Source: Ferrovibrio sp965278975
Lineage (GTDB): Bacteria; Pseudomonadota; Alphaproteobacteria; Ferrovibrionales; Ferrovibrionaceae
Direction: 5' to 3'
DNA length: 64,000 nucleotides
Assembly (NCBI RefSeq): GCF_965278975.1
Contig: NZ_OZ257126.1
Location: 4,278,001 to 4,342,000, forward strand
Shown: one piece after another, positions 18,654-26,436 of the stretch
How the letters are laid out: each line of letters starts with the position of its first letter
Position numbering within the stretch: position 1 is the stretch's first letter
Made by a program: the position numbers and the translations under genes
The notes under the pieces: generated by a model
Databases searched by the model: none
The model's input: the letters and a program-made list of their open reading frames with translations, nothing else
What the model was told of the DNA's origin: nothing

Positions 18654-18705
18654 GACTCACTTAGATAGCACGTTGCGCCCAAGCCTGCGATACCAGCAGA
18701 AATCC

Positions 18706-20112
18706 CTAGAAATTCAATACCTTGCCATAGGCATCCAGTACCGACTCATGCATCATTTCGCTCAAAGTCGGATGCGGGAACACGGCATGCATCAGTTCCG
18801 CCTCGGTGGTTTCGAGCGTCTTGGCTATGCCGAAGCCCTGGATCATCTCGGTCACTTCCGCACCGATCATATGAGCGCCGAGCAATTCGCCGGTCTTGGC
18901 GTCGAACACGGTTTTCACCAAGCCCTCCGGCTCGCCCAGCGCAATCGCCTTGCCATTGGCCAGGAACGGGAAACGGCCGACGCGCACCTCATGGCCCTTG
19001 GCCTTGGCCGCCGCTTCGGTGAGGCCAACCGAGGCGATCTGCGGCGAGCAATAGGTGCAGCCCGGAATGTTCGAGGTATTGAGCGGATGCACATCCTTGA
19101 GGCCGGCGATCTTCTCGACGCAGATCACGCCCTCATGGCCGGCCTTGTGCGCCAGCCAGGGCGGGCCGGTAAGGTCGCCGATGGCATAGACGCCCGGCTC
19201 ATCGGTGCGGCTGTATTCATCCACCACGATATGGGTGCGATCCACCTTCACCTTGGTGCCTTCGATGCCGATATTCTCGACATTGCCGACGATGCCGACG
19301 GCGAGGATGACGCGCTCGACCGTGACGGCGGTTTCCTTGCCAGCCTTGTCCTTCAGCGTGGCGGTGACGGTATCGCCGCCCTTCTTCAGCGCGGTCACCG
19401 TGGTGCCGAGATGGATTTTCATGCCCTGCTTCTCGAAAGCCTTCTTGGCCAGGGCGGAGATTTCCTCATCCTCCACCGGCAGCACGCGGTCCATCACCTC
19501 TACCACCGTCACTTCGGCGCCAAGCGTGCGGTAGAAGCTCGCGAATTCGATGCCGATGGCGCCGGAACCGACCACCAGCAGCGACTTCGGCATGGCCTGC
19601 GGCACCATGGCTTCCTTGTAGGTCCAGACCAGCTTGCCATCCGGCTCCAGACCGGGCAGCGAGCGCGCCCGCGCGCCGGTCGCCAGGATGATGTGCTTGG
19701 CGGTCAGGTCCGCCACCGGCTTGCCGTCCTTTGTCACCTTCAGTTTCCCGGGGCCGTTCAAGGCGCCATGGCCGTCGAACACCGTGATCTTGTTCTTCTT
19801 CATCAGGTGCTTCACGCCGCCGGAAAGCTGCGCCGCCACTTTGCGCGAGCGTTCGACGATCTTCGGCCCGTCAATCGTGACCTTGCCTTCAACCTTGAGG
19901 CCGAAAGCCTCGGCATGCTTGATGTGGGAATAGATTTCCGCCGAGCGCAGGAGCGCCTTGGTGGGGATACAGCCCCAGTTCAGGCAGATGCCGCCGAGAT
20001 GCTCGCGCTCGATCACCGCGGTCTTGAAGCCAAGCTGCGTGGCGCGGATCGCCGTGGTGTAGCCGCCCGGACCGCTGCCGACGACGATGACATCGAATTG
20101 CGTGTCGCTCAT
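18706..20112 (-). CDS. lpdA: Dihydrolipoyl dehydrogenase (E3)
   Basis: E3 reoxidises dihydrolipoamide with NAD+ for the pyruvate dehydrogenase complex. The 468-residue flavoprotein has the FAD motif VGSGPGGY near the N-terminus and the redox disulfide GGICLNWGCIPTK (Cys43, Cys48). A second Rossmann motif reads VVGSGAIGIEF, and the C-terminal active-site segment is HPTLSEMMHE. It follows the short-chain dehydrogenase gene by 24 bp in the pdh gene string and is probably cotranscribed. Confidence 0.97.
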   Translation of the reverse strand: MSDTQFDVIVVGSGPGGYTTAIRATQLGFKTAVIEREHLGGICLNWGCIPTKALLRSAEIYSHIKHAEAFGLKVEGKVTIDGPKIVERSRKVAAQLSGGVKHLMKKNKITVFDGHGALNGPGKLKVTKDGKPVADLTAKHIILATGARARSLPGLEPDGKLVWTYKEAMVPQAMPKSLLVVGSGAIGIEFASFYRTLGAEVTVVEVMDRVLPVEDEEISALAKKAFEKQGMKIHLGTTVTALKKGGDTVTATLKDKAGKETAVTVERVILAVGIVGNVENIGIEGTKVKVDRTHIVVDEYSRTDEPGVYAIGDLTGPPWLAHKAGHEGVICVEKIAGLKDVHPLNTSNIPGCTYCSPQIASVGLTEAAAKAKGHEVRVGRFPFLANGKAIALGEPEGLVKTVFDAKTGELLGAHMIGAEVTEMIQGFGIAKTLETTEAELMHAVFPHPTLSEMMHESVLDAYGKVLNF

Positions 20113-20136
20113 GGCTCTCTCCTAGAGGGCTCTGTA

Positions 20137-20835
20137 CTAAAGGGACCGGGTGATGCCGCCATCCACGCGCAGATTCTGCCCGGTGATGTAGCCAGCGGCG
20201 TCAGACAGCAGGAAGCTCACCGCGCCCGCGATTTCCGCCACGCGGCCATAACGCTGCATCGGAATGCGCGCCTTGCGCTCGGCCTTTTCCGGCAGGCTGT
20301 CGATAAAGCCCGGCAGCACATTGTTGATGCGGATGCCCTTGGGTGCATACTGGTCGGCATAAACCTTGGTGAAAGCCGCCAGCGAGGCGCGCACCGGACC
20401 GGAGACCGGGAAATCGGCTTCCGGTTCCAGCGTCGCATAGGTCAACAGGTTGACGATGGAACCGCTGCCCTGGCGCTCCATCACCGGTGTGACCAGGCGC
20501 AGCATGCGCACGACGCTCAAATGCACCAGTTCGAACCCCTGCAGCCAGGCGTCGTCGGTGATTTCCAGCAACGGGCCTTTCGGCGGATGGCCGGTATTGT
20601 TCACCACCGCATCGATGCGGCCATAGGTATCAAGCGTCAGCTTGACCAGTGCTTCGGTATCCGCCGTCACCGCATTGGAGCCGGCAAGGCCGATGCCGCC
20701 GAGGCTTTCAGCCAGCGTCTTGGCCGCACCGGAAGGCGACATGGCGGCGACCTTGTAGCCCTCGCCGGCCAATTGCTTGAGGATGCCGGCGCCCATGCCC
20801 TTGCCGGCACCGGTAACAATCGCGACTTTGCTCAT
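20137..20835 (-). CDS. Short-chain dehydrogenase-like protein with an altered catalytic site
   Basis: This 232-residue SDR fold lies between pdhC and lpdA. The cofactor motif TGAGKGMG (residues 8-15) and a VVNNTG equivalent of NNAG are present, and the protein ends with the usual GGITRSL. The catalytic YxxxK is not present. At the aligned place the sequence is SGPVR (145-149), so Tyr is Ser and Lys is Arg. The usual active-site Ser region reads NLLTY. It probably binds a dinucleotide but may not be a standard oxidoreductase. A regulatory or structural role in the pyruvate dehydrogenase operon is inference. Confidence 0.85.
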   Translation of the reverse strand: MSKVAIVTGAGKGMGAGILKQLAGEGYKVAAMSPSGAAKTLAESLGGIGLAGSNAVTADTEALVKLTLDTYGRIDAVVNNTGHPPKGPLLEITDDAWLQGFELVHLSVVRMLRLVTPVMERQGSGSIVNLLTYATLEPEADFPVSGPVRASLAAFTKVYADQYAPKGIRINNVLPGFIDSLPEKAERKARIPMQRYGRVAEIAGAVSFLLSDAAGYITGQNLRVDGGITRSL

Positions 20836-20845
20836 ACCGATTGCC

Positions 20846-22150
20846 TCACAGCAGCATGGTCAGCGGGTCTTCAACATAGCTCTTGAAGACCTGGAGGAAT
20901 TCGGCGCCGACGGCACCATCGACGACGCGATGATCAACCGACAGCGTGCAGCTCATCACGGTGGCGACAGCCAACTGGCCGTTCTTCACCACCGCGCGCT
21001 GCTCGCCGGCACCAACCGCCAGGATGCAGCCCTGGGGCGGATTGATCACGGCGGCAAACTGCTTGATGCCGAACATGCCGAGGTTGGACACCGAGAAGGT
21101 GCCGCCCTGGAATTCCTCCGGCTTCAGCTTGCCATCGCGGGCACGGGCGGCGAGGTCCTTGGTTTCGGCGGCGATCTGCGCCAGCCCCTTGCCTTCCGCC
21201 GCCTTGACGATGGGCGTGATCAGGCCGTTCGGCGTCGCCACCGCCACCGAGATATCGGCATGCTCGTAATACATCAGGCCGGTCTCGTCGTAGGAACCAT
21301 TGGCCGCCGGCACCTTCTTCAGTGCCAGGGCCACGGCGCGGACCACGAAATCATTGACGCTGATCTTGCTCTCCGCCTTGGCGTTGAGCCGCGTGCGCAG
21401 GCTGAGCAATTCATCCAGCTCGCAATCGATGGTGAGATAGAAATGCGGCACCGTCTGCTTGGACTCAGTGAGGCGCCGGGCGATGGTCTTGCGCATCATC
21501 GACAGCGGCTCAAGGCGGTACGGCATCTTGAGCAGATCGGCAAGCTGGCGCGCGCCCGGGCCAGCCGGCGCCGGCACGGCAGGCTTCGGTGCCGGAGCAC
21601 CGGCAGCAGCCGGCGCGGCCTTCTTGGCGCCGCCGCCAGCCTTGGCGGCTTCAACATCCGCCTTCACGATGCGGCCATGCGGGCCGGATCCTGCAATCGC
21701 CTTGAGGTCGAGACTGGCATCCGCCGCAATGCGGCGCGCCAGCGGTGAAGCGAACACGCGCTCGCCGCCATGGGCCGGTGCAGATGCCGGTGCAGATGCT
21801 GCTGCCGCAGCGGGCGCTGGCTTCGGGGCCGGAGCAGCAGCCGGTGCGGCAGCTGCAGGAGCAGCGGCAGGCGCGGCTTTCGGTGCCGGGGCAGCGCCGG
21901 GCTTCTCATCCTCGCCACGCAGCAATGCAATGGGGGTATTCACCGCCACGCCTTCGGTGCCTTCGGCGATCAGGATTTTTTCCAGCACGCCTTCATCTAC
22001 GGCTTCGAACTCCATCGTCGCCTTGTCGGTTTCGATCTCGGCCATCACATCGCCAGCCTTGACCGTATCGCCTTCCTTGATCAGCCACTTGGCCAGCTTG
22101 CCTTCCGTCATGGTCGGCGACAGCGCGGGCATCAGGATTTCTATGGGCAT
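20846..22150 (-). CDS. pdhC: Pyruvate dehydrogenase E2, dihydrolipoamide acetyltransferase
   Basis: E2 is the core of the complex and transfers acetyl groups to CoA. The 434-residue protein has one N-terminal lipoyl domain (lipoylated Lys43 in ETDKATMEF) and a long Ala/Pro linker (about 85-130). A peripheral subunit-binding domain (FASPLARRIAADASLDL) and a second Ala/Pro linker follow. The catalytic domain ends with the active-site SVDHRVVDGA (His407). It lies 11 bp downstream of pdhB. Length and domain order are normal for an alphaproteobacterial pyruvate-type E2. Confidence 0.96.
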   Translation of the reverse strand: MPIEILMPALSPTMTEGKLAKWLIKEGDTVKAGDVMAEIETDKATMEFEAVDEGVLEKILIAEGTEGVAVNTPIALLRGEDEKPGAAPAPKAAPAAAPAAAAPAAAPAPKPAPAAAAASAPASAPAHGGERVFASPLARRIAADASLDLKAIAGSGPHGRIVKADVEAAKAGGGAKKAAPAAAGAPAPKPAVPAPAGPGARQLADLLKMPYRLEPLSMMRKTIARRLTESKQTVPHFYLTIDCELDELLSLRTRLNAKAESKISVNDFVVRAVALALKKVPAANGSYDETGLMYYEHADISVAVATPNGLITPIVKAAEGKGLAQIAAETKDLAARARDGKLKPEEFQGGTFSVSNLGMFGIKQFAAVINPPQGCILAVGAGEQRAVVKNGQLAVATVMSCTLSVDHRVVDGAVGAEFLQVFKSYVEDPLTMLL

Positions 22151-22161
22151 GATGCGCTCCT

Positions 22162-23532
22162 TCAGCGATAGCAGACGGCGCGCGCCGCCTCGATCACTTC
22201 AGCCACACTTGGCAAGGCCAGTTTTTCGAGATTGGCCGCATAGGGCATCGGCACATCCTTGCCGGTGACACGTAGCACCGGCGCATCGAGATGATCGAAA
22301 GCCTGCTCCATGACCCGGGCGGCGATCTCGGCACCGATGCCGGATTGCGGGAAGCCCTCTTCCACCGTCACCAGACGGTTGGTTTTCTGCACCGATGCGA
22401 TGATCGTGGCGGTATCCATCGGACGGATGGTGCGCAGGTCGATCACCTCGGCCTCGATGCCCTGCTCGGCCAGCTTTTCGGCGGCCTGCAGGCAATAGCC
22501 GACCGAGATGGCATAGCCCACCAGGGTGACATCCTTGCCGGCGCGAGCGATGCGCGCCTTGCCGATCGGCACGACATAATCATCGAGCTTCGGCACCTCG
22601 AAGCTGCGGCCATAGAGAATCTCATTCTCCAGGAAAATCACTGGATTCGGATCGCGGATCGCCGCCTTGATCAGGCCCTTGAAATCGGCGGCGCTGTAGG
22701 GCGCCACCACCTTGAGGCCCGGGATATGCGAATACCACGCGGCATAGCACTGGCTATGCTGCGCCGCGACGCGGGCAGCGGCACCGTTCGGGCCACGGAA
22801 CACGATGGGGCAGCCCATCTGGCCGCCAGACATGTAGAGCGTCTTGGCCGCCGAATTGACGATCTGGTCGATGGCCTGCATCGAGAAATTGAAGGTCATG
22901 AATTCGACGATGGGACGCAGGCCGCCGAAAGCCGCGCCGACACCAAGGCCGGTGAAGCCCATCTCGGTGATCGGCGTGTCGATCACGCGCTGCGGGCCGA
23001 ATTCATCCAGCATGCCCTGACTGATCTTGTAGGCGCCCTGATACTGGCCGACTTCCTCGCCCATCAGGAACACACTCTTGTCGCGGCGCATCTCTTCCGA
23101 CATGCCTTCGCGCAAGGCTTCGCGCACCGTCATGGTCACCATCTCGGTGCCCGGCGGAATATCGGGATCGGCCAGTTCCTTGGCCGGCTTGGCCGGGCTG
23201 GTCACCACAGCGGGCGCAGCCGCCGGTGCCGCCACAGGGGCCGCGGCCGGCGCAGGAGCCGCCTTGGCTGCAGCCGGGGCCGCTGCCTCGCCCTCGCCGC
23301 GCAGCAGCGCGATGGGTGTATTCACCGCCACGCCCTCGGTGCCTTCAGCGATCAGAATCTTTTCCAGCACGCCTTCATCGACGGCTTCGAATTCCATCGT
23401 CGCCTTGTCGGTTTCGATTTCAGCCATCACCTGGCCGGCCTTTACCTCGTCGCCTTCCTTGATCAGCCACTTCGACAGCTTGCCTTCCGTCATGGTCGGC
23501 GAAAGGGCGGGCATCAGAATCTCAATAGCCAT
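22162..23532 (-). CDS. pdhB: Pyruvate dehydrogenase E1 beta subunit with a lipoyl domain
   Basis: E1 beta pairs with E1 alpha for thiamine-diphosphate-dependent decarboxylation of pyruvate. This 456-residue form has an extra N-terminal lipoyl domain (Lys43 in ETDKATMEF), nearly identical to that of E2. An Ala/Pro linker to about residue 125 leads into the transketolase-like pyrimidine and C-terminal domains, including MTVREALREGMSEEMRRD and FLMGEEVG. The lipoyl fusion on E1 beta is a known alphaproteobacterial trait. It starts 21 bp after pdhA. Confidence 0.96.
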   Translation of the reverse strand: MAIEILMPALSPTMTEGKLSKWLIKEGDEVKAGQVMAEIETDKATMEFEAVDEGVLEKILIAEGTEGVAVNTPIALLRGEGEAAAPAAAKAAPAPAAAPVAAPAAAPAVVTSPAKPAKELADPDIPPGTEMVTMTVREALREGMSEEMRRDKSVFLMGEEVGQYQGAYKISQGMLDEFGPQRVIDTPITEMGFTGLGVGAAFGGLRPIVEFMTFNFSMQAIDQIVNSAAKTLYMSGGQMGCPIVFRGPNGAAARVAAQHSQCYAAWYSHIPGLKVVAPYSAADFKGLIKAAIRDPNPVIFLENEILYGRSFEVPKLDDYVVPIGKARIARAGKDVTLVGYAISVGYCLQAAEKLAEQGIEAEVIDLRTIRPMDTATIIASVQKTNRLVTVEEGFPQSGIGAEIAARVMEQAFDHLDAPVLRVTGKDVPMPYAANLEKLALPSVAEVIEAARAVCYR

Positions 23533-23553
23533 GGTTATGTCCCTTCCCCGGCC

Positions 23554-24558
23554 TCAGGCGTCTACCGTGATGTCAGTCCAGAGTTCCGACGGATCGGGCT
23601 CGGGGCTGCTCTGGCTGAAATCGGCAGCCTTCTGCACCACTTCCTTCACTTCCTTGTCGATGGCCTTGAGCGCATCCTCGTCGCACAGCTTGTTGTCCAG
23701 CAGCATCTGGCGCACCTGATCGATCGGATCATGCTCGGCGCGCATCTTGTTCACTTCTTCCTTCGAGCGGTACTTCGCCGGATCGGACATCGAGTGGCCG
23801 CGATAGCGGTAGGTCATCATTTCGAGAATGACCGGCCCCTTGCCGGCGCGGCATTGCGCCACGGCTTCGGCACCCGCCTCGCGCACGGCGAGCACATTCA
23901 TGCCATCGACCTGACGGCCCTGCACGCCGAAACTCTCGCCGCGCTTGTACAGCGCCGGCTGCGCCGAGGCGCGGGCCAGGGAGGTGCCCATGGCATACTG
24001 GTTATTCTCGATTACATAGACCACCGGCAGGTTCCAGAGCTCCGCCATGTTGAAGCTCTCATAGACCTGGCCCTGGTTGGCCGAGCCGTCACCGAAATAG
24101 CAGAAGGTCACATTGTCAGTGCTGTTGTACTTCTGCGCGAAGGCCAGCCCGGTGCCGAGCGGCACCTGGGCGCCAACGATGCCATGGCCGCCATAGAAAT
24201 TCTTCTCGCGGCTGAACATGTGCATCGAGCCGCCCTTGCCCTTGGAATAGCCGCCGATGCGACCGGTCAACTCGGCCATCACGCCGCCCGGGTCCATGCC
24301 GCAGGCCAGCATATGGCCGTGATCGCGATAGGAGGTGATCACCGCATCGCCCTGCTTGGAGCAGGCCTGCAAACCCACCACCACTGCTTCCTGGCCGATA
24401 TAGAGATGGCAGAAGCCGCCGATCAGGCCCATGCCGTAAAGCTGGCCGGCCTTCTCCTCGAAGCGGCGGATCAGCAGCATGTCGCGGTAATAGCCAAGCA
24501 GCGTGTCGGCATCGGGCAGCTTGGGCGCAGCAGCGGCCTTGCTCGGGCTTTTCGCCAT
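23554..24558 (-). CDS. pdhA: Pyruvate dehydrogenase E1 alpha subunit
   Basis: This is the thiamine-diphosphate-binding subunit of pyruvate dehydrogenase. The 334-residue protein has the diphosphate motif GDGSANQGQVYESFN ending in IENN. The phosphorylation-loop-like segment YRYRGHSMSDP is the typical E1 alpha sequence. A strong ribosome-binding site, GGGAGGAAA, precedes the ATG at 24558. It is the first gene of the pdhA-pdhB-pdhC-SDR-lpdA string. A palindrome about 80 bp upstream is a candidate operator. Confidence 0.97.
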   Translation of the reverse strand: MAKSPSKAAAAPKLPDADTLLGYYRDMLLIRRFEEKAGQLYGMGLIGGFCHLYIGQEAVVVGLQACSKQGDAVITSYRDHGHMLACGMDPGGVMAELTGRIGGYSKGKGGSMHMFSREKNFYGGHGIVGAQVPLGTGLAFAQKYNSTDNVTFCYFGDGSANQGQVYESFNMAELWNLPVVYVIENNQYAMGTSLARASAQPALYKRGESFGVQGRQVDGMNVLAVREAGAEAVAQCRAGKGPVILEMMTYRYRGHSMSDPAKYRSKEEVNKMRAEHDPIDQVRQMLLDNKLCDEDALKAIDKEVKEVVQKAADFSQSSPEPDPSELWTDITVDA

Positions 24559-24637
24559 CGGATTTCCTCCCGGGAAATGTCTTCAACCGGGAGCCAGGAT
24601 GGCGATAAATTAAGTTAAAACAAGGACTTTCTGGTAC

Positions 24638-24656
24638 TTAACCAAAAGTCGGTTAA
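24638..24656. promoter_or_regulatory. Palindrome upstream of pdhA (candidate operator)
   Basis: TTAACC and GGTTAA form a perfect inverted repeat separated by 7 bases (AAAAGTC), 80-98 bp upstream of the pdhA ATG. The region around it is unusually AT-rich for this genome. The symmetry suggests a dimeric regulator of the pyruvate dehydrogenase operon, but I do not recognise the motif. It is not a CtrA site, because the TTAA half-sites are 11 bases apart. A weak ftsB 3' hairpin is the alternative, but no T-tract follows. Confidence 0.45.
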
Positions 24657-24688
24657 TCGGCGAAATTTTCAGTCGAAAAGTGCCGTTG

Positions 24689-25000
24689 CTAGCGTCCGAG
24701 AATTACCAATTCGCGGTTCGCGAGCAGGCCGAGCGAGCGGTGCGCCTGCTCTTCCAGCATGTCGGCATCCAGTCCACTGGCGCGCAGCAGGGTGACGCGG
24801 CGCTCAAGCTGCTTACGCTCGGCGGTGATCTCGCCCAAGGCAGCCTTGGTATCGTGGATTTGCACGGAGAGCCGGGTATAGGCGTTCAGCCCATGCTCGC
24901 CTTCCACGGCGTGATAGCCGAAATAGGCGATGGTGGCAAAACAGATCACCGGCACGATGGCGGCCAGTGAGTGACGTTTAATCTCGCGCAAAGCTCCCAT
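24689..25000 (-). CDS. ftsB: FtsB/DivIC-family cell division protein
   Basis: This is a small bitopic septum protein that links FtsL and FtsQ. The 103-residue product has one membrane helix (about residues 12-30, IVPVICFATIAYFGYHAV). A coiled-coil follows (about 45-80, DTKAALGEITAERKQLERRV), and a C-terminal segment EEQAHRSLGLL matches the family. I chose the ATG at 25000 because it puts the membrane helix at the usual place. It lies between eno and pdhA, where alphaproteobacterial ftsB-like genes normally sit. Confidence 0.9.
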   Translation of the reverse strand: MGALREIKRHSLAAIVPVICFATIAYFGYHAVEGEHGLNAYTRLSVQIHDTKAALGEITAERKQLERRVTLLRASGLDADMLEEQAHRSLGLLANRELVILGR

Positions 25001-25166
25001 GGCCTGAATCGAATCATATCCGAGTCGCGGGGTCAACAACAAAACTGTGATAACCGTCGATTCATGCCAGAGAGTCAAAGTCTTAGCCTGATTCCACCGA
25101 GTTTGAATCCTGGGCGTGCCGGCAAACCCGCTTTTGCAACCTGCAACACCCGCCTATGCTCATGCC

Positions 25167-26075
25167 ATGCGCCGTGCCGAGACCCCGCCGCACCCCGATT
25201 GGCAGAGCCACCAGGCCGTGCTCGGTCTGGTCGATTCGGACGGGCCGATGCTGAATGATGCCTACAGCCTCAGCGCCGGCGAAATCGACCAGCTTGAGGC
25301 CGCCGCCGCGCATGTCGAGGAACTGACCCTGGAAGCCGTGGCCGCGTTGCTGACGGCCGGTGTGCCGGCGGAATTCGGCCTGGAGGAACCGGTCATCGCC
25401 ATGGCGGCGGAAAGCTGGTCGCGGCAGGACAAGAACCTGATCGGCCGCCTCGACTTCGCCCTCACCGCCGATGGCGTGCCACGCCTGCTCGACATCGATG
25501 TGGTGGCCCCGCGCGGCCTGCTCCAGGCTGGCGTATTGCAGGCGGAATGGCGCGACTGGCACCGCCCCGACGACCGCCAGTTCAACCAGATTCATGAGAC
25601 CCTGGTGCAAGCCTGGCGACATTTCGGCCTCTATGGCCATCGCGTGCATTTTCTTGAAGCTGCCCCATCCGAACAGATGGTGCTGACCTATCTGCGCGAG
25701 ACCGCCTTGCAGGCCGGTGTCGAAGCGGTGGCGATTGCCGCCGACCAGCTGGCCTGGAATGGCCGCCGCCTGCTGGATCAGTGGCGCCGCCCGATCACCC
25801 GGCTCTGCGTGCAACGGCCCTGGCAGGATCTGCGGGTCGCCAACCTGCTGCGCCCGAGCGGTGTGCGGGTGATCGAGCCGGCCTGGAAGGCGCTGCTCGC
25901 CAGCCCGGCCTTCCTGCCCTGGCTGCGCCGCCGCCATGGCGAGGAAGCCTTGCTCAGCCCCGCGCCCGTGGGCGGGCCGATACTCGGCATGTGGATGATC
26001 GCCTCAAGGCCATCGGGCCTGGGTATTCACGACCCGGCCACCGGCCAGGTGATCCCGCATTTCGTACCCGGCTGA
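25167..26075 (+). CDS. Glutathionylspermidine synthase family protein, internally shortened
   Basis: The N-terminal part matches the synthetase (ATP-grasp-like) domain of the glutathionylspermidine synthase family. LSAGEIDQLEAA, IGRLDFAL, a degenerate LLDIDVVAPRGLLQA (family LLEYNADTPTSLLEA) and VIEPAWKALL occur in order. The C-terminal GMWMIASRPSGLGIHDPATG and FVPG also match. Between LLSP and GGPILG, the segment that normally carries the ATP/metal loop (KPxxxREG) is absent, about 60 residues. The 302-residue length is short for a family near 380. I expect an inactive or repurposed protein. The start is uncertain (ATG 25167, or GTG 25116). Confidence 0.75.
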   Translation: MRRAETPPHPDWQSHQAVLGLVDSDGPMLNDAYSLSAGEIDQLEAAAAHVEELTLEAVAALLTAGVPAEFGLEEPVIAMAAESWSRQDKNLIGRLDFALTADGVPRLLDIDVVAPRGLLQAGVLQAEWRDWHRPDDRQFNQIHETLVQAWRHFGLYGHRVHFLEAAPSEQMVLTYLRETALQAGVEAVAIAADQLAWNGRRLLDQWRRPITRLCVQRPWQDLRVANLLRPSGVRVIEPAWKALLASPAFLPWLRRRHGEEALLSPAPVGGPILGMWMIASRPSGLGIHDPATGQVIPHFVPG

Positions 26076-26098
26076 CGCCCCAGTAGAGACCAAATGGC

Positions 26099-26431
26099 CT
26101 AGCGGCAACGCTGCAAACGGCGATCGCTCTCGATGGCTTCGTCGAGCACCACCAGGCGGTTGGCGGTGTAGTCCAGGATATGCAGCATCCAGGGGCGGTC
26201 CGGCTCGTCATTGGCGATGAGCGTCACGCGGTCGCGCGCCAGCTTCCAGGTGCCTTCGCGCGGCTCTTCCTCAAGCTGCGAGCGGAAACTGCCATCGCGT
26301 TCGAAGGCGATGAATTCCAGGTCGCATTGCCCCTGGCTCGACGCCCAGCGGCCAGCCAAGTCTACGGATTGCGCCGAGACGGGGGCCGCGAAGAGCGCCG
26401 CCGCGAGAAAGAGAAAAGCGGCGGCGCGCAT
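26099..26431 (-). CDS. Small secreted protein of unknown function
   Basis: This 110-residue product has a clear signal peptide (MRAAAFLFLAAALFAAPVSA then QSVDLAG). The mature part of about 90 residues includes GRWASSQGQCDLEFIAFERDG and a second Cys at the very C-terminus (QRCR). Those two cysteines could form a disulfide. The pattern of a W near the mature N-terminus, GTWKL and short beta strands suggests a small lipocalin-like or beta-barrel domain. It starts 5 bp after eno and ends 23 bp from the convergent glutathionylspermidine-synthase-like gene. Function unknown. Confidence 0.8.
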   Translation of the reverse strand: MRAAAFLFLAAALFAAPVSAQSVDLAGRWASSQGQCDLEFIAFERDGSFRSQLEEEPREGTWKLARDRVTLIANDEPDRPWMLHILDYTANRLVVLDEAIESDRRLQRCR

Positions 26432-26436
26432 CTGTA

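Noticed and set aside
18595..20886. 763-codon open frame on the plus strand opposite lpdA
   Set aside because: It runs across lpdA and the SDR gene and has no domain; it is an antisense shadow.
22291..24618. 775-codon open frame on the plus strand opposite pdhA/pdhB
   Set aside because: The opposite strand encodes pdhA and pdhB with clear motifs. The plus frame is rich in His, Arg, Gln and Ala, as expected for the antisense of high-GC genes.
24638..24656. CtrA box near pdhA
   Set aside because: CtrA needs TTAA-N7-TTAA. Here the half-sites are 11 bases apart, so I list it only as an unknown palindrome.
25083..25937. Minus-strand 284-codon frame opposite the glutathionylspermidine-synthase-like gene
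   Set aside because: The plus strand has the family motifs; the minus frame has none.
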